Origin: Algoriphagus aquimarinus
GTDB taxonomy: Bacteria; Bacteroidota; Bacteroidia; Cytophagales; Cyclobacteriaceae
Direction: 5' to 3'
Assembly: GCF_007997215.1 (NCBI RefSeq)
Contig: NZ_VORW01000017.1
Span: 30,631 to 94,630, forward strand
Length of the DNA stretch: 64,000 bases
The notes under the pieces were generated by a model. That model searched no databases. It saw only the letters and a list, made by a program, of their open reading frames with translations, and was not told the DNA's origin. Below are positions 53,882 through 62,301 of the stretch, in pieces. Within the stretch, counting starts at the first letter, position 1; every line of letters starts with the position of its first letter. Position numbers and translations under genes: made by a program.

Positions 53882-55213
53882 ATGATGAGAAAACTTACTG
53901 CTTTGGGGTTAGTGGCAGGGATGCTAAGCGTCCCGGCTTTTTCACAAACCAAAATTGAGTTCAAGGAATTTGACTTGGACAATGGTCTGCATGTAATCAT
54001 GCACCAAGACAATACCACGCCAATCGTGGTGACTTCAGTTCTTTACCATGTAGGCTCTAAGAATGAGCAGCCAGACAGAACTGGTTTTGCACACTTTTTT
54101 GAGCACCTGATGTTTGAAGGAACTGAGAATATCGACCGGGGAGAATACATGAATATTATTCAGGCACACGGTGGTACGCTGAATGCCTACACGTCAAATG
54201 ATATTACTTATTATTATGAGTCATTGCCTTCCAATGAATTGGAGCTCGCACTTTATATGGAAAGTGAGCGTATGCTTCATTCTAAAGTGGATATGACGGG
54301 AGTGGAGACTCAGCGCGAAGTGGTAAAAGAAGAAAAGCGTCAGAGCTATGATAACAGACCTTACGGAAGTATTCTAATCGAAACTCTGAAAAGATCTTAT
54401 ACTGAGCATCCTTACCGTTGGGCGCCAATTGGTTCTTTGGATGATTTGAACGCAGCTTCCATTGAAGAATTCCAGCAGTTCTACAAGGATTTCTATGTGC
54501 CAAACAATGCAACTTTGACCATTGCCGGAGATATAGATTACAAGACGACGGAAGAGTGGGTGAAAAAATACTTCTCTGAAATCCCTAAGGGTACGAAAGC
54601 GATCTATAGACCTGATATAAAGGAGCCAAAGAAAACTGCTGAGATCAGAGATATCATCTATGACAATATTCAGATTCCTGCGGTGATTCAGGCGTACAAT
54701 CTTCCTCCTAAAACGGATGAGGATTCTTATGCCATGTCTATGCTTTCTACTTACCTGACAGGCGGGAATTCTTCCTTGATGACCAAAGAGTTGGTAGATA
54801 AGCAACAAAAGGCTCTAGCATTGGCTGCGATTCCATTGGATTTGGAAGACGGTGGCATTTTTATCATGTATGGAATTACCAACATGGGCGTAGAACCAAA
54901 GGATCTGGAAACAGAAATAGATAAGTTGATCAAGCAGGTGCAGGATCAGGGAATCTCAGACAAGGATTTTGAGAAGCTTCAGAATATCATGGAGAATAAT
55001 ATCGTGAGTGGAAACTCTTCAATGGCAGGAGTAGCTGAAAACCTTGCGGAGGCTCACGTGATTTACGGTGATACACAGTACGTGAATAAGGTGATGGAAG
55101 CATACGGTAAAGTGACAAAGGCTGATCTTCAGAGAGTAGCCAAAGAGTATTTGACACTAGACGGTCGCGTAGTTTTGTATTATTTGCCAAAGGCAGCTGA
55201 ACCAGCTCAGTAA
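53882..55213 (+). CDS. M16 family metallopeptidase, catalytic partner
   Basis: A 443-residue insulinase-type zinc peptidase. A signal peptide (RKLTALGLVAGMLSVPAFSQ) sends it to the periplasm. The inverted zinc motif HFFEH is in GFAHFFEHLMFEGT, and the distal zinc glutamate is probably in the LALYMESERM helix. It is therefore the active member of a pair; the next gene encodes an inactive partner. Such pairs often form two-subunit peptidases of the PqqL/MPP type. The physiological substrate is unknown. Confidence 0.93.
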   Translation: MMRKLTALGLVAGMLSVPAFSQTKIEFKEFDLDNGLHVIMHQDNTTPIVVTSVLYHVGSKNEQPDRTGFAHFFEHLMFEGTENIDRGEYMNIIQAHGGTLNAYTSNDITYYYESLPSNELELALYMESERMLHSKVDMTGVETQREVVKEEKRQSYDNRPYGSILIETLKRSYTEHPYRWAPIGSLDDLNAASIEEFQQFYKDFYVPNNATLTIAGDIDYKTTEEWVKKYFSEIPKGTKAIYRPDIKEPKKTAEIRDIIYDNIQIPAVIQAYNLPPKTDEDSYAMSMLSTYLTGGNSSLMTKELVDKQQKALALAAIPLDLEDGGIFIMYGITNMGVEPKDLETEIDKLIKQVQDQGISDKDFEKLQNIMENNIVSGNSSMAGVAENLAEAHVIYGDTQYVNKVMEAYGKVTKADLQRVAKEYLTLDGRVVLYYLPKAAEPAQ

Positions 55214-55240
55214 TTGATTCACCTTATTAATCGAAATGAC

Positions 55241-57289
55241 ATGTTAAAAATAACAATATCCTTTGTATTGAGCCTTTTGGTGTCTGTCGCGAGCTTTGCT
55301 CAGGTGGACAGAAGTCAATTCCCAAAAGCTGGGCCAGCGCCCGTAATTAAAATAGGCGAGGCAGAGACTTTTACCCTGGACAATGGGCTGAAAGTTTTTG
55401 TAGTAGAAAATGATAAGCTCCCTCGAGTTTCATTCACGCTAGTACTTGAAAGAGATCCTTTATTTGAAGGCGATAAAGCCGGTTTGACGGGTTATGTAGG
55501 TCAGATGATGATGGCAGGTACTACCAGCCGGACCAAGGATCAGATAGACGAAGAAGTTGATTTTATTGGAGCTAACCTCGGTGTTTCCGCTACTTCCGTT
55601 TCTGCATCCTCACTTAAAAAGCATCAGGGCAAAATTCTTGACTTGATGGCTGATGTGTTGTATAATCCTGTTTTTCCTGAAGAAGAATTGGAGAAATTGA
55701 AGAAGCAATCGCTGACGGCTTTGGCTACTAGTAAGGATGAGCCAAATGCTATATCGGGTAGACTTTCCAATGCGATGGTGTACGGAAAAGATCATCCTTA
55801 TGGCGAAGTAACTACTGAAGCTTCACTGAGTAACGTGAGTGTGGAGGATTTGAAAACTTATTATAAAACATTCTTCAAACCGAATATTGCTTACTTAGCT
55901 ATTGTGGGTGATATGAGTAAGGCGGAAGCGGAGAAAGTAGTGAAGGAGCATTTTTCAAAATGGAAAAGTGGAGATGTGCCGAAATTCACCTATGATGCTC
56001 CGGCTCCAGCGACCAAAAATGTTGTAGGCTTGGTGGATCGCAGTTCATCTGTGCAAACTGTGATTGATATTGCTCAGCCGATTGATTTGACGCTTGGTGA
56101 TGAGGAATATATTTCAAGTAGAGTTTTGAATCAAATCTTTGGTGGAGGATCTTCATCAAGACTTTTCATGAATCTTCGCGAGGACAAAGGCTACACTTAT
56201 GGAGCTTATTCTTCATTCGCTGCTGACAAACTTATTGGACAATTCTCTGCTAGCGCTTCAGTTCGTACAGAGGTGACGGATTCTGCAGTCTATGAATTCA
56301 TCTATGAAATCAACCGATTGGTAAAAGATGGAGTAACTCAGGAAGAATTGGATAAGGCGAAGGCTAACCTAGCTGGCTCATTTGGAAGATCTCTAGAAAG
56401 CCCGGCAGCGATAGCGAATTTTGCCTTGAATATCGAGCGGTATGATCTTCCTAAAGATTACTACGAAACATATTTGCAAAAAATGAATGCTTTGACCGTC
56501 GCTGATATCAACAAAACTGCTGGCGATCTGATAGATCCAAGTAAGCTTTATATCACTGCAGTAGGTAATGGTACAGAGATTAAGGATAAACTGGCACAGT
56601 TTGGAGAAGTGACGATGTATGATAATATGGGCTTTCCCGCCAAAGAAATGGTAGCTGTGGATGCTGATATGACTTCTGAAAAAGTGATTGAAAATTATAT
56701 TGCTGCAATAGGGGGGATGGATAAAGCAAAATCCATCAAAGCTGCGAAACTAGAAATGGTAGCAGAAGTGATGGGTACACAGTTAACCATTCAATTAATC
56801 CATGATGATGCAAATATGAGATTTGCACAGAAGACGCTTGTGGGAGGAAATGTAATGCAAACTTCCGTAGTGAAGGATGGTAAAGGGACTGCAAGTGTGC
56901 AAGGTCAATCTATGGCAATGACAGACGAGCAAGTGGATGCAGCAAAGCTGGGCACCTACTTCTTACCTGAATTGCATTTCGCAGCTATGGGATATACTTT
57001 GACGTTGGACGGAATTAAGGATGTAGAGGGAACTCCTGCATACAAAGTAATCGTCACCACTCCATTAGGATCTACTGTGACTAATTACTATTCAGTTGAA
57101 TCTGGATTGAAAATCAAAAATGAGAACCCTGTTTCAGGAGATACGTTCTACAGTGATTATGAGGAGAAAAACGGCGTTTTGATACCAATGACTCAGACCA
57201 TCAAGTCGGCGATGATTCCTGTTCCACTTGAGGCAAAAATCACAAGTCTTGAAATCAATCCGGAATTGACTGAGGCAGATTTTAACTAA
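55241..57289 (+). CDS. M16 family peptidase-like partner with extra C-terminal domain
   Basis: A 682-residue exported protein. The ATG at 55241 (MLKITISFVLSLLVSVASFAQ) gives a clean signal peptide, whereas an upstream TTG does not. The M16-like part lacks HxxEH: the aligned segment reads LTGYVGQMMMAGT, so it cannot bind zinc. It keeps GGGSSSRLFMNLREDKGYTYGAYSSF, the Arg/Tyr motif usual in the non-catalytic subunit. From about residue 476 a ~205-residue beta-rich domain is added, related to the whole mature protein of the next gene. The start lies 28 bases after the catalytic gene. Confidence 0.92.
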   Translation: MLKITISFVLSLLVSVASFAQVDRSQFPKAGPAPVIKIGEAETFTLDNGLKVFVVENDKLPRVSFTLVLERDPLFEGDKAGLTGYVGQMMMAGTTSRTKDQIDEEVDFIGANLGVSATSVSASSLKKHQGKILDLMADVLYNPVFPEEELEKLKKQSLTALATSKDEPNAISGRLSNAMVYGKDHPYGEVTTEASLSNVSVEDLKTYYKTFFKPNIAYLAIVGDMSKAEAEKVVKEHFSKWKSGDVPKFTYDAPAPATKNVVGLVDRSSSVQTVIDIAQPIDLTLGDEEYISSRVLNQIFGGGSSSRLFMNLREDKGYTYGAYSSFAADKLIGQFSASASVRTEVTDSAVYEFIYEINRLVKDGVTQEELDKAKANLAGSFGRSLESPAAIANFALNIERYDLPKDYYETYLQKMNALTVADINKTAGDLIDPSKLYITAVGNGTEIKDKLAQFGEVTMYDNMGFPAKEMVAVDADMTSEKVIENYIAAIGGMDKAKSIKAAKLEMVAEVMGTQLTIQLIHDDANMRFAQKTLVGGNVMQTSVVKDGKGTASVQGQSMAMTDEQVDAAKLGTYFLPELHFAAMGYTLTLDGIKDVEGTPAYKVIVTTPLGSTVTNYYSVESGLKIKNENPVSGDTFYSDYEEKNGVLIPMTQTIKSAMIPVPLEAKITSLEINPELTEADFN

Positions 57290-57295
57290 ATAATA

Positions 57296-58024
57296 ATGAA
57301 GAAAAGCATATTAGTATTAGCTCTTGGCCTGCTTGCAGCGCCATTGACTACACAAGCTAGTGTAGTAGAAAAGGAAGTTTCATCTAAACGTGTTGTTGAA
57401 AATTCTGTCAAGGAAGTAATCGATAATTACGTCAAAGCGACTGGTGGAGAGACTAAGATGAAATCAGTACGTAACATGGAAATGAACATGCAAGCTGAGA
57501 TTCAGGGAATGCAACTGATTATGTCTGGAGTGACGGATCAGGAAAACCAACGGATGGTGAATGTGACCGAGATGAACGGTAATGTGGTTTCCAAGACTGT
57601 TGTAAAAGATGGAGCTGGTTCGGTGTCCGCGATGGGTCAAGAACAAGTCTTAACAGATGCGCAAGTGGCTGATGTGCTGAAAAATCAAGTATATCTGTTC
57701 CGTGAATTGTATTTGGAAGAATTAGGTATCACTGTGATATATGATGGAACTGAGGAGGTAGAGGGCGAGCAAGCTTATAAGCTGTCTTTTGAAGCTGGAG
57801 GAGATGCTAATACCACAGAATACTACAGTGTGGCTAGCGGCCTGAAGCTGCAAACGGAATCAAAAGTAGCAGGAACTATCGTATATAAGGATTATAAGGA
57901 AGTCGACGGGCTAATGATGCCAATGACTATGATCATTAAAAATAGTATGATACCGATGCCATTGGAAGCCAAGATTACTTCTATTAAGTTCAATCAGGAT
58001 TTGGATGACTCTGTGTTTAATTAG
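57296..58024 (+). CDS. Free-standing paralog of the M16 partner's C-terminal domain
   Basis: A 242-residue exported protein with a signal peptide (KKSILVLALGLLAAPLTTQA). The mature chain runs parallel with residues ~476-682 of the preceding protein: VIENYIAAIGG/VIDNYVKATGG, VVKDGKGTASVQGQ/VVKDGAGSVSAMGQ, YSVESGLKIKNE/YSVASGLKLQTE and IPVPLEAKITSLEIN/IPMPLEAKITSIKFN. It therefore seems to come from duplication of that domain. It resembles LolA/outer-membrane lipoprotein-sorting-like half-barrels that bind lipid-like ligands, but this is tentative. The gap to the preceding gene is 6 bases. Confidence 0.8.
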   Translation: MKKSILVLALGLLAAPLTTQASVVEKEVSSKRVVENSVKEVIDNYVKATGGETKMKSVRNMEMNMQAEIQGMQLIMSGVTDQENQRMVNVTEMNGNVVSKTVVKDGAGSVSAMGQEQVLTDAQVADVLKNQVYLFRELYLEELGITVIYDGTEEVEGEQAYKLSFEAGGDANTTEYYSVASGLKLQTESKVAGTIVYKDYKEVDGLMMPMTMIIKNSMIPMPLEAKITSIKFNQDLDDSVFN

Positions 58025-58047
58025 AGCGTAAATGAAATATTAGTTTT

Positions 58048-58077
58048 AAAAGGGCTGTCTGTGAAGACAGCCCTTTT
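58048..58077. terminator. Bidirectional intrinsic terminator
   Basis: AAAAGGGCTGTCT pairs with AGACAGCCCTTTT around a 4-base loop. It separates the M16 operon from the convergent M61 gene. Confidence 0.85.
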
Positions 58078-58080
58078 GTT

Positions 58081-59748
58081 TTAGCCATTTATCCAAGCTT
58101 CTCTTTTGGGATTACTTTTATTGTCAACGATGAGATGGTCTCTAAATAATTGCTCATGAGAAATCAATAATTCTATTTCTAGATTTCTACCAAATCTATC
58201 TATAGACAAGTTAATACCAGTGGATATCAGTTCTTGTGATTTAATCAAGTCACCCACCATAAGTTTCTTGGAAGCCTCACTGTTTGGGTGGAGTTTAGTA
58301 ATTTTACCTTCATCCAGTTTAATTATACCGTAAGAAGAAGATAAGTTGTCTTCTCTACTTCTGGTTTCAAGTTCGAAGCCTAAAGAAGCGAGATGCTTCC
58401 CTACCACAGGGAAAATATCTTCTTTACCTGTGATAAAATCATCATAGAATTGATTGAAATAAATAGGGTGTTCCGTTTGTGAGAGCACGACTTCCCAAAC
58501 CTCATCTAGGCTGTAGCCGATTTTAGGTTTCCCGAAACGCTTCCACAGTATCTTCATCACTTCATGGAGAGTAGAGTTTTCATCCAAGAGCATCGCATCC
58601 AGGCAAAAGGCGATCAAAGCACCATGGGTGTAGATGCTAACCTTTTTATCAGGAATTCCAGCAACATACCCGTCTATCCATAGATCAAAGCTAGATTCTA
58701 GAATGGATTGATTCTGCCAACCAAAGTTCACGGATTCTCTGTTCAGCACTTTTTCAAACGTTTCACAGTATTCTCTCAACGAGAAATAGCCAGATTGTAG
58801 AAGGAAAATGTCTCCCATGTAAGTTGTAACTCCTTCTACTATCCATCCAGCTTCGTGATATGCTTCTTTTGAGAAGTCGTAAGGCATAATTTCTTTTGGT
58901 CTGATCTGACAGACATTCCAAGCATGATAGAGTTCATGACAACTCACACCCATGAGTTCATTCATATGCATTCTATCTACCAAGCTTTCTGCAGGCCCAA
59001 AGGTGATTACCGTGCCTCGCTGATGCTCCACTCCATGGTAGTGAGGATAGGGCAGGAGTTGATAGATGAAATGATATTCATCAACTGGGAATTCCCCGAA
59101 AGCCTCGATTTGCTTTTCTGAGAACCGTTGGACGTTTGCTTTAAACTCAGCTAAATCAAAATGGACTTCCCCATGAAACCACAGATGGAATATTACATCA
59201 TCGATTTCAAAGGACTCATGAGTCAAACTTTGCGAAGCCAGAAAGCTTCCGTCTGCCAGTTGCTGGAAGTTGGAGGCAAATAATTCGTTATTTTCTGCTA
59301 GCAAAGTAGTGCAGGATTGGAAGTGTTTGGGATAGGCGACTTCGACCTGGATCTTTTCGTCTGACCTGCCTTCGACATCAAAACAGCAATTGACAAAGTT
59401 TAAGTATATCTGCTCGTCGTCTACCCAGCAAGAACCTGCATCCATTTTTGCACAGTAATATTCGTAGCGCACTTCGTAGTCACCCACATGATCAGGAGTG
59501 AATTCCCACAAATCTTTGGTGAGTTTAGAGGCTAAAATCTGCTTTCCTGCAGGTGAGTATACGTTGAGATTCCGAATATTTTGAACGTAATTTGCCAGCT
59601 GATATCGCCCTGCCCGCCAAGCAGGAAGTTGCAATCTTACCTGCGAAAGATGCCTCACAGGGATGAATAGCTTGATTTCTATGAATTGGGATACTGGGCT
59701 CTTTGATTTTATGTGGTATTTAATCATTGTGAAGTTGAATGATTTCAA
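58081..59748 (-). CDS. M61 family peptidase (glycyl aminopeptidase-like)
   Basis: A ~555-residue metallopeptidase of the M61 family. The zinc motif is HELYH in MGVSCHELYHAWNV, and a glutamate later in EGVTTYMGDIF is the likely third ligand. The N-terminal part (YHIKSKSPVSQFIEIKLFIPV) is the family's beta domain, and the C-terminal part around LASLGFELETRSRE and KLMVGDLIKSQEL resembles the PDZ-like end. An alternative start at 59724 would remove the first eight residues (MKSFNFTM start against MIKYHIKS). No signal peptide is obvious. It is divergent from rpmH. Confidence 0.9.
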   Translation of the reverse strand: MKSFNFTMIKYHIKSKSPVSQFIEIKLFIPVRHLSQVRLQLPAWRAGRYQLANYVQNIRNLNVYSPAGKQILASKLTKDLWEFTPDHVGDYEVRYEYYCAKMDAGSCWVDDEQIYLNFVNCCFDVEGRSDEKIQVEVAYPKHFQSCTTLLAENNELFASNFQQLADGSFLASQSLTHESFEIDDVIFHLWFHGEVHFDLAEFKANVQRFSEKQIEAFGEFPVDEYHFIYQLLPYPHYHGVEHQRGTVITFGPAESLVDRMHMNELMGVSCHELYHAWNVCQIRPKEIMPYDFSKEAYHEAGWIVEGVTTYMGDIFLLQSGYFSLREYCETFEKVLNRESVNFGWQNQSILESSFDLWIDGYVAGIPDKKVSIYTHGALIAFCLDAMLLDENSTLHEVMKILWKRFGKPKIGYSLDEVWEVVLSQTEHPIYFNQFYDDFITGKEDIFPVVGKHLASLGFELETRSREDNLSSSYGIIKLDEGKITKLHPNSEASKKLMVGDLIKSQELISTGINLSIDRFGRNLEIELLISHEQLFRDHLIVDNKSNPKREAWING

Positions 59749-59768
59749 ACAAATGTTTTTTACCCTGT

Positions 59769-59798
59769 TTGAATTTTAAGAAATGGTACTTATCTTTG
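59769..59798 (+). promoter_or_regulatory. Promoter of the rpmH-rnpA operon
   Basis: TTG at 59769-59771, exactly 19 bases, then TATCTTTG at 59791-59798: a perfect consensus pair. The rpmH ATG lies 67 bases downstream, leaving a long leader. Confidence 0.8.
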
Positions 59799-59865
59799 CA
59801 GTCCTTTTCAGGGGTGAACCTGGGGAACAAAGAAATAGAAAGCAATTAGATAAAGATATTCGATC

Positions 59866-60024
59866 ATGAAAAGAACATTTCAACCTTCTCGTAGAAAAAG
59901 AAAAAATAAGCACGGCTTTAAAGAAAGAATGTCTTCTGCTAACGGTAGAAGAGTACTGAAAGCTAGAAGAGCAAAAGGAAGACATAAATTGTCTGTTTCT
60001 TCCGAAAAGACATTGAAGAAGTAA
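59866..60024 (+). CDS. rpmH: 50S ribosomal protein L34
   Basis: A 52-codon gene, too short to be found by length alone, encoding [20 protein letters not shown] and continuing [23 protein letters not shown], which is the typical L34 pattern of dense arginine and lysine with the RGRKRLS-like end. It is followed 47 bases later by rnpA, the usual arrangement. The protein sits in the large ribosomal subunit. It is strongly expressed as judged by its promoter. Confidence 0.97.
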   Translation: MKRTFQPSRRKRKNKHGFKERMSSANGRRVLKARRAKGRHKLSVSSEKTLKK

Positions 60025-60068
60025 TTCTTAGCACTGATAATTGTATGTTTACATGCAATTAAGTCCTT

Positions 60069-60494
60069 GTGATGAATTACAGACTCCCAAAAAGTGAGCG
60101 GCTTCATGCCGACAAACTTATCAAGGAACTTTTTAACGAAGGTTCCTCTTTTTTTTTATACCCATTTAAAGTCCAATTTTTTGTTAAAAAGGATCAGGGT
60201 AGTGGAACCTCGCAGGTACTTTTCTCCGTTTCGAAGAAGAAGATCAAAAAAGCCGTCGGGCGTAACTTCGTGAAAAGAAGAATACGCGAGGCTTATAGGC
60301 TTAATAAAGATCTGATCCCGCCTTCTGCACCAGCTATGTCTATTGGCTTAATTTATGTAAGTTCGGATTTGATGGAGTTCTTAGAAATTCAGACTAAAAT
60401 CACTCTGGTTCTAAAAAAATTGGCCAGCATTGTAAGCGAAAACCAAAAAAAGCATGAAATCGAGCATGACCAACGTCGTCCTACACTGGAATGA
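60069..60494 (+). CDS. rnpA: Ribonuclease P protein component
   Basis: A 141-residue protein subunit of RNase P, which binds the 5' leader of pre-tRNA. The hallmark RNR-type basic motif is AVGRNFVKRRIREAYRLNK, and FSVSKKKIKKAVGRN is typical. Start codons GTG 60069 and ATG 60072 are both possible. The last ~13 residues (HEIEHDQRRPTLE) are encoded by dispersed repeat copy 3 in another frame, so the C-terminus was replaced or extended by repeat insertion. Confidence 0.93.
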   Translation: MMNYRLPKSERLHADKLIKELFNEGSSFFLYPFKVQFFVKKDQGSGTSQVLFSVSKKKIKKAVGRNFVKRRIREAYRLNKDLIPPSAPAMSIGLIYVSSDLMEFLEIQTKITLVLKKLASIVSENQKKHEIEHDQRRPTLE

Positions 60495-60543
60495 TTATTT
60501 GGTGCGAGATTCCATGTGACCTTTGAAATAAAATTATAAACAC
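60454..60543 (+). repeat. Dispersed MKSS/LARFH repeat, copy 3 (overlaps rnpA 3' end)
   Basis: Starts ATGAAATCGAGCATGACC inside rnpA and ends at the ATG of copy 4. It has GAATGATTAT and GCGAGATTCCATGTG blocks in the same order. A one-base shortening in the middle shifts the frame, so its peptide (MKSSMTNVVLHW...) differs from copies 2 and 4. Confidence 0.7.
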
Positions 60544-60630
60544 ATGAAATCGAGCATGACTAAAAAGTCACACTCTGGGATGATTGTAAACCTTGCGAGA
60601 TTCCATATGGCAATTGAAGATAAATTATAA
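60544..60630 (+). CDS. Small open reading frame in dispersed repeat copy 4 (LARFH peptide)
   Basis: The repeat starts ATGAAATCGAGCATGACT and encodes a 28-residue peptide (MKSSMTKKSHSGM..., then LARFHMAIEDKL) ending in TAA at 60628-60630, five bases before the ATG of the S41 peptidase gene (60635). It keeps the same frame and core residues as the peptide at 51158. Translation is not shown. It sits where a leader peptide would sit. Confidence 0.5.
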   Translation: MKSSMTKKSHSGMIVNLARFHMAIEDKL

Positions 60631-60634
60631 TCAT

Positions 60635-62296
60635 ATGAATAAATCATTGAAAAAATCCCTCCTGATCTTCGTATTGGGAGCATTTGTACTTACAGGATTT
60701 TTTGCATTCAAAGCTAAAAACGATAAGCTATTTGCGATAGCTAAGAATATTGACATTTTCGCTACGCTTATAAGGGAGCTGGATTCCTATTATGTGGATG
60801 ATATTGATCCGGATGCTTTGGTGACTATCGGGATCAACGCGATGCTGGAAGAACTAGATCCTTATACTACCTATGTACCTGAAGAGGATTCAGACGATTA
60901 TCGCATGATGACTACAGGCGAATATGCAGGGATTGGAGCTTTGATAGGTAATCGAGGCGAAGGAAGTATGGTTATTATGCCATACACAGGTTTCCCCGCT
61001 CAAACCGTTGGTTTGAAGATTGCTGATTATATTCTAAAAATAGACACAACTGACGTTACAAGCCTAGGGACGGCTGATGTATCAACACTTCTAAAAGGTC
61101 CAGCAAACACGCCTGTACATTTGCAAGTGAAACGAGATATGGATACGCTTGAATTTGACATAGTCAGAAAGAAAATCGCAATTAAAAATGTGCCTTACTA
61201 TGGGAAACTTGATGAGCATACAGGATATATCAAGTTGGCTGAGTTTACTACCAATGCTTCCACTGAAGTTAGAAATGCCTTGGTTGACTTGAAAAGCCAA
61301 GGGATAGATCGTTTGGTGTTAGATGTGAGAGATAATCCAGGTGGATTGGTGAATGAAGCCGTTGAGATTATTAACCTTTTTATTCCAAAAGGTAAAGAGG
61401 TGGTTAAGACTATAGGTAAGCTTGAAAATGTGAATTACACCTATAAGACTACCAAAACTCCGGTGGATAAGGATATTCCAATGGTCGTATTGCTCAATGA
61501 GCATAGCGCCTCTGCATCAGAAATTGTTGCTGGTACGCTGCAGGATTATGATCGGGCTGTGTTAATTGGTAGAAAATCATTTGGCAAAGGGTTGGTTCAG
61601 ACTACAGTACCGCTGACTTACAATGCTCAGATGAAAGTGACTACTGCTAAATACTATATTCCAAGTGGGCGCTGTATTCAGGCTATTGATTATTTACAAA
61701 GTAGAGAAAGCAATGAATTGGTTACTGTTCCTGACTCCTTGAGAAAGGTGTTCTACACTAAAAATGGCAGAAAAGTATTGGATGGTGCGGGAATAGAGCC
61801 TGACAAAAAAATGGAGCAGAAAAGCTATGCGCCAATTTCTTACAGTTTGGTGGCTAGAAATCACGTGTTTGATTATGGTACAAAGTACTTCTATGAGCAC
61901 GCTAAGATTGATGATCCATCCAGCTTTTCTATCTCGGATGCAGATTATGATGGTTTTGTAAAATGGCTAGTCGGAAAAGAATACGATTACACTACCTACT
62001 TAGAGAAATCTGTGGAGGATATGCGAAAGAATGCAGAGAAAGTAGATTACTATGAAGAGATCAAAGCTCAGATAGATTTACTTGAAAAGAGAGTGAATCA
62101 TAGCAAAGAGCAAGATTTGGTTACCAATAAGGAGGAGATCAAAGAAATCCTATCTCAGGAAATCGTTTCTAGGTACTACTTTCAGGAGGGAATGATCCAA
62201 GCTGGATTGCAGGGTGACGAAGATGTGATGCTTGCAAAAGAGTATTTGAAGGAGCCCGCGAAAATCAAAACCATTTTAACCGCCTCATCAAAATAG
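60635..62296 (+). CDS. S41 family C-terminal processing peptidase
   Basis: A 553-residue serine peptidase of the Prc/CtpA type. The start at 60635 (MNKSLKKSLLIFVLGAFVLTGFFAF) gives a signal or anchor segment; the longer frame would run backward through the repeat. Domains in order are an N-terminal helical part, a PDZ domain (GIGALIGNRGEGSMVIMPYTGFPAQTVGLKIADYILKID) and the catalytic core with GYIKLAEF, DVRDNPGG, the nucleophile serine in HSASASEIVAG and the lysine in GRKSFGKGLVQ. It probably cuts misfolded or C-terminally tagged envelope proteins. It is preceded by two repeat copies. Confidence 0.93.
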   Translation: MNKSLKKSLLIFVLGAFVLTGFFAFKAKNDKLFAIAKNIDIFATLIRELDSYYVDDIDPDALVTIGINAMLEELDPYTTYVPEEDSDDYRMMTTGEYAGIGALIGNRGEGSMVIMPYTGFPAQTVGLKIADYILKIDTTDVTSLGTADVSTLLKGPANTPVHLQVKRDMDTLEFDIVRKKIAIKNVPYYGKLDEHTGYIKLAEFTTNASTEVRNALVDLKSQGIDRLVLDVRDNPGGLVNEAVEIINLFIPKGKEVVKTIGKLENVNYTYKTTKTPVDKDIPMVVLLNEHSASASEIVAGTLQDYDRAVLIGRKSFGKGLVQTTVPLTYNAQMKVTTAKYYIPSGRCIQAIDYLQSRESNELVTVPDSLRKVFYTKNGRKVLDGAGIEPDKKMEQKSYAPISYSLVARNHVFDYGTKYFYEHAKIDDPSSFSISDADYDGFVKWLVGKEYDYTTYLEKSVEDMRKNAEKVDYYEEIKAQIDLLEKRVNHSKEQDLVTNKEEIKEILSQEIVSRYYFQEGMIQAGLQGDEDVMLAKEYLKEPAKIKTILTASSK

Positions 62297-62301
62297 GGAT
62301 T

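Noticed and set aside
60593..60634. Upstream extension of the S41 peptidase
   Set aside because: The added residues come from an alternative frame of the dispersed repeat and would precede the signal segment.
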